From CAZCTC01 sp964501335 (GTDB lineage: Bacteria; Chloroflexota; Anaerolineae; B4-G1; SLSP01), in NCBI GenBank assembly GCA_964501335.1, contig CAZCTC010000105.1, positions 1 to 21,429 of the forward strand: a DNA stretch of 21,429 nucleotides, given 5' to 3'. The position numbers were made by a program, and so were the translations under genes. Below, in pieces: positions 20,390 through 21,429 of this stretch (positions within the stretch are counted from its first letter, which is position 1; every line of letters starts with the position of its first letter). The notes beneath the pieces are model-generated. The model was not told where the DNA came from and made no database searches. It was given only the letters and a program-made list of their open reading frames with translations.

Positions 20390-21337
20390 CTACACCAAAA
20401 CTACCCTCATTCCCACATCGTTCAGGACGATGCCGGGACAATTCGGCCGGCGGGAAGTACAATTTGCCGAATTCTTTGAACTTATCCAACAACCACCCCG
20501 GCTTATCCCTTCTTCCTCAACCCACTCCCAGACATTGCCGATCATATCCCAGACACCGGTCGGACTGATGCCCTGAGGATAAGTAACCACGGCCGTGGTT
20601 GCCTTGATCTGAGATTCGCTCGTATTTGCCCACCCCGGATCGAAGTCATCTCCCCAGGAATACCTGCGCCCGTCCGTCCCCCGCGCAGCCCGTTCCCATT
20701 CCCCATCGGTCGACAACCGTGCCTGCCACACCTTCGCCCCGACCATGCCCGGTCCCGGCACAATACGGCATCGATCGACATCTTCAAACTCCATATGAAA
20801 AACCCCTTGCTGAAATTGCAACGTCAACCAGGCGCAATAAGCCCTCGCTTCATCCTGGTATTTCATTAAAACCGGGAAAAGCGGATTGCTCCATTTTTCA
20901 TCGGACCAATAGTAAGGCCGGGTCCGATCTCGCTTTCGCCACCACCCCCAGCTTTCCTGGCTCCAAAATTCCGCCCGTTCATAGCCTCGATCGGCCACAA
21001 ACCGCGCATATTGCCCGTTCGTCACCGGATATTTCCCGATCCAGTAATCTTCAGCGATCTCTCTCTCGGTTTTATTTACGCCGGATAGAAAATTCCCCCT
21101 GGGAATCCCGATAAAGGTCTCCAAATCCTCCGGCACCCATCCCAAACAGCCCAACAGGCGGCCCGCCTCGCATCGCAGCAAAGGCGGCGCTTGCCCGTTC
21201 TGCATGGACGGGATCAACAGTTCAATAGCTCGCCCTTCATCACCATCCACCAACAAAGCGGCGATCTGCCGCCCCAACTCATCGTCTTCAGAACGGATCG
21301 CCTGGATAATCTCTATGAAAATTGGTTTCATATGCAT
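20390..21337 (-). CDS. Formylglycine-generating-enzyme/SUMF1-like domain protein
   Basis: The product is 315 aa. Residues about 1-70 are helical and HEAT-like (FIEIIQAIRSEDDELGRQI, LLRCEAGRLLGCLG). Residues about 73-315 are an FGE-sulfatase fold: FIGIPRGNFLSGV, YWIGKYPVTNGQYARFV, YPV..EARAYCAWL-type block, ARLSTDGEWERAARGTDGRRYSWGDDFDPGWAN, GVWDMIGNVWEWVEE, ISRGGCW and a final GMRVVLV. True FGEs use a Cys-x4-Cys pair near the C-terminus; here NCTSRR keeps Cys293 but position 288 is Lys, so sulfatase activation is unlikely. Such FGE-like domains often occur next to HEAT or NACHT modules in bacterial signalling proteins. The ATG at 21337 has GGAAG 4 nt upstream, within a repeat; ATG 21331 is an alternative start. 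No signal peptide is seen. Confidence 0.85.
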   Translation of the reverse strand: MHMKPIFIEIIQAIRSEDDELGRQIAALLVDGDEGRAIELLIPSMQNGQAPPLLRCEAGRLLGCLGWVPEDLETFIGIPRGNFLSGVNKTEREIAEDYWIGKYPVTNGQYARFVADRGYERAEFWSQESWGWWRKRDRTRPYYWSDEKWSNPLFPVLMKYQDEARAYCAWLTLQFQQGVFHMEFEDVDRCRIVPGPGMVGAKVWQARLSTDGEWERAARGTDGRRYSWGDDFDPGWANTSESQIKATTAVVTYPQGISPTGVWDMIGNVWEWVEEEGISRGGCWISSKNSANCTSRRPNCPGIVLNDVGMRVVLV

Positions 21338-21339
21338 TC

Positions 21340-21429
21340 TACTTCCGCTGAATTTTCATCTTTCGGGGTGCCGCCCCCGGCATGACCTTCTGTCCTGAAA
21401 ATAGGGCTCTATGGCATGGCTCCGGCCTC
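21340..21429. repeat. Partial composite intergenic repeat (left half)
   Basis: The window ends in a repeat: CTACTTCCGCTGAATTTTC, the TTCGGGGTGCCGCC box (21352-21375), TTCTGTCCTGAAAATAGGG and CTATGGCATGGCTCCGGCCTC. It matches 19358-19438 closely. It begins within 3 nt of the FGE-like start codon and carries that gene's ribosome-binding site. Confidence 0.85.

Noticed and set aside
20390..21337. Genuine sulfatase-activating FGE
   Set aside because: One of the two active-site cysteines is replaced (Lys288) and no sulfatase gene is nearby.

Overview
The window looks like a chromosomal segment of a GC-rich bacterium, most likely a member of the Chloroflexota (Anaerolineae-like). Three things suggest this: a secreted amylase with long Thr-Pro linkers, a secreted beta-helix protein ending in a YLPLIKKGN tail, and gene neighbourhoods separated by dense repeat islands. 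This placement is inference from style; no rRNA or other marker gene is present.

Layout. (1) 48-2554, minus: a compact three-gene operon reading VOC-fold protein, lipoprotein, winged-helix/TPR protein, with a good promoter and possible operator at 2594-2635. (2) 3030-6446, plus: a 1138-aa secreted alpha-amylase with three starch-binding modules, its own consensus promoter, and a perfect 23-bp bidirectional terminator. (3) 6581-8818, minus: a membrane sensor with Cache, HAMP and RsbR-type STAS domains. (4) 9052-10191, minus: an orphan branched-chain amino-acid-type ABC substrate-binding lipoprotein with a long, possibly structured leader. (5) 10617-11222, minus: an unrecognised protein. (6) 11613-13004, plus: a secreted right-handed beta-helix protein. 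(7) 13041-13529, minus: a small membrane protein. (8) 14033-18201, plus: a four-gene operon of membrane-tailed SDR, YihY/BrkB membrane protein, DUF2892-SRPBCC protein and zinc-dependent dehydrogenase. (9) 18274-18900, minus: a HAD phosphatase. (10) 19783-21337, minus: a two-gene operon of a formylglycine-generating-enzyme-like protein and a Cys-rich unknown.

Between the genes lies a second layer. It is a family of modular intergenic repeats, present in at least seven places including both window ends. Its hallmark is a perfect hairpin whose four-base loop is always CAGA (closed by T-A) while the stem sequence changes from copy to copy with both arms changing together. Other modules recur around it in a roughly fixed order: a 98-bp element with 14-bp inverted ends, a CCTGGG/CCCAGG hairpin, a CTGTCYTGAAAATAGG box, a CTGTCTACT mini-repeat, and a TTCGGGGTGCCGCC box. 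In places these repeats run up to start codons and even encode the C-terminal tail of one protein.

No tRNA, rRNA, CRISPR array, transposase or phage gene is visible. The most unusual material is the covarying hairpin family and the four-gene SDR/YihY/SRPBCC/dehydrogenase operon. The functional statements rest on recognisable motifs, not on database searches.
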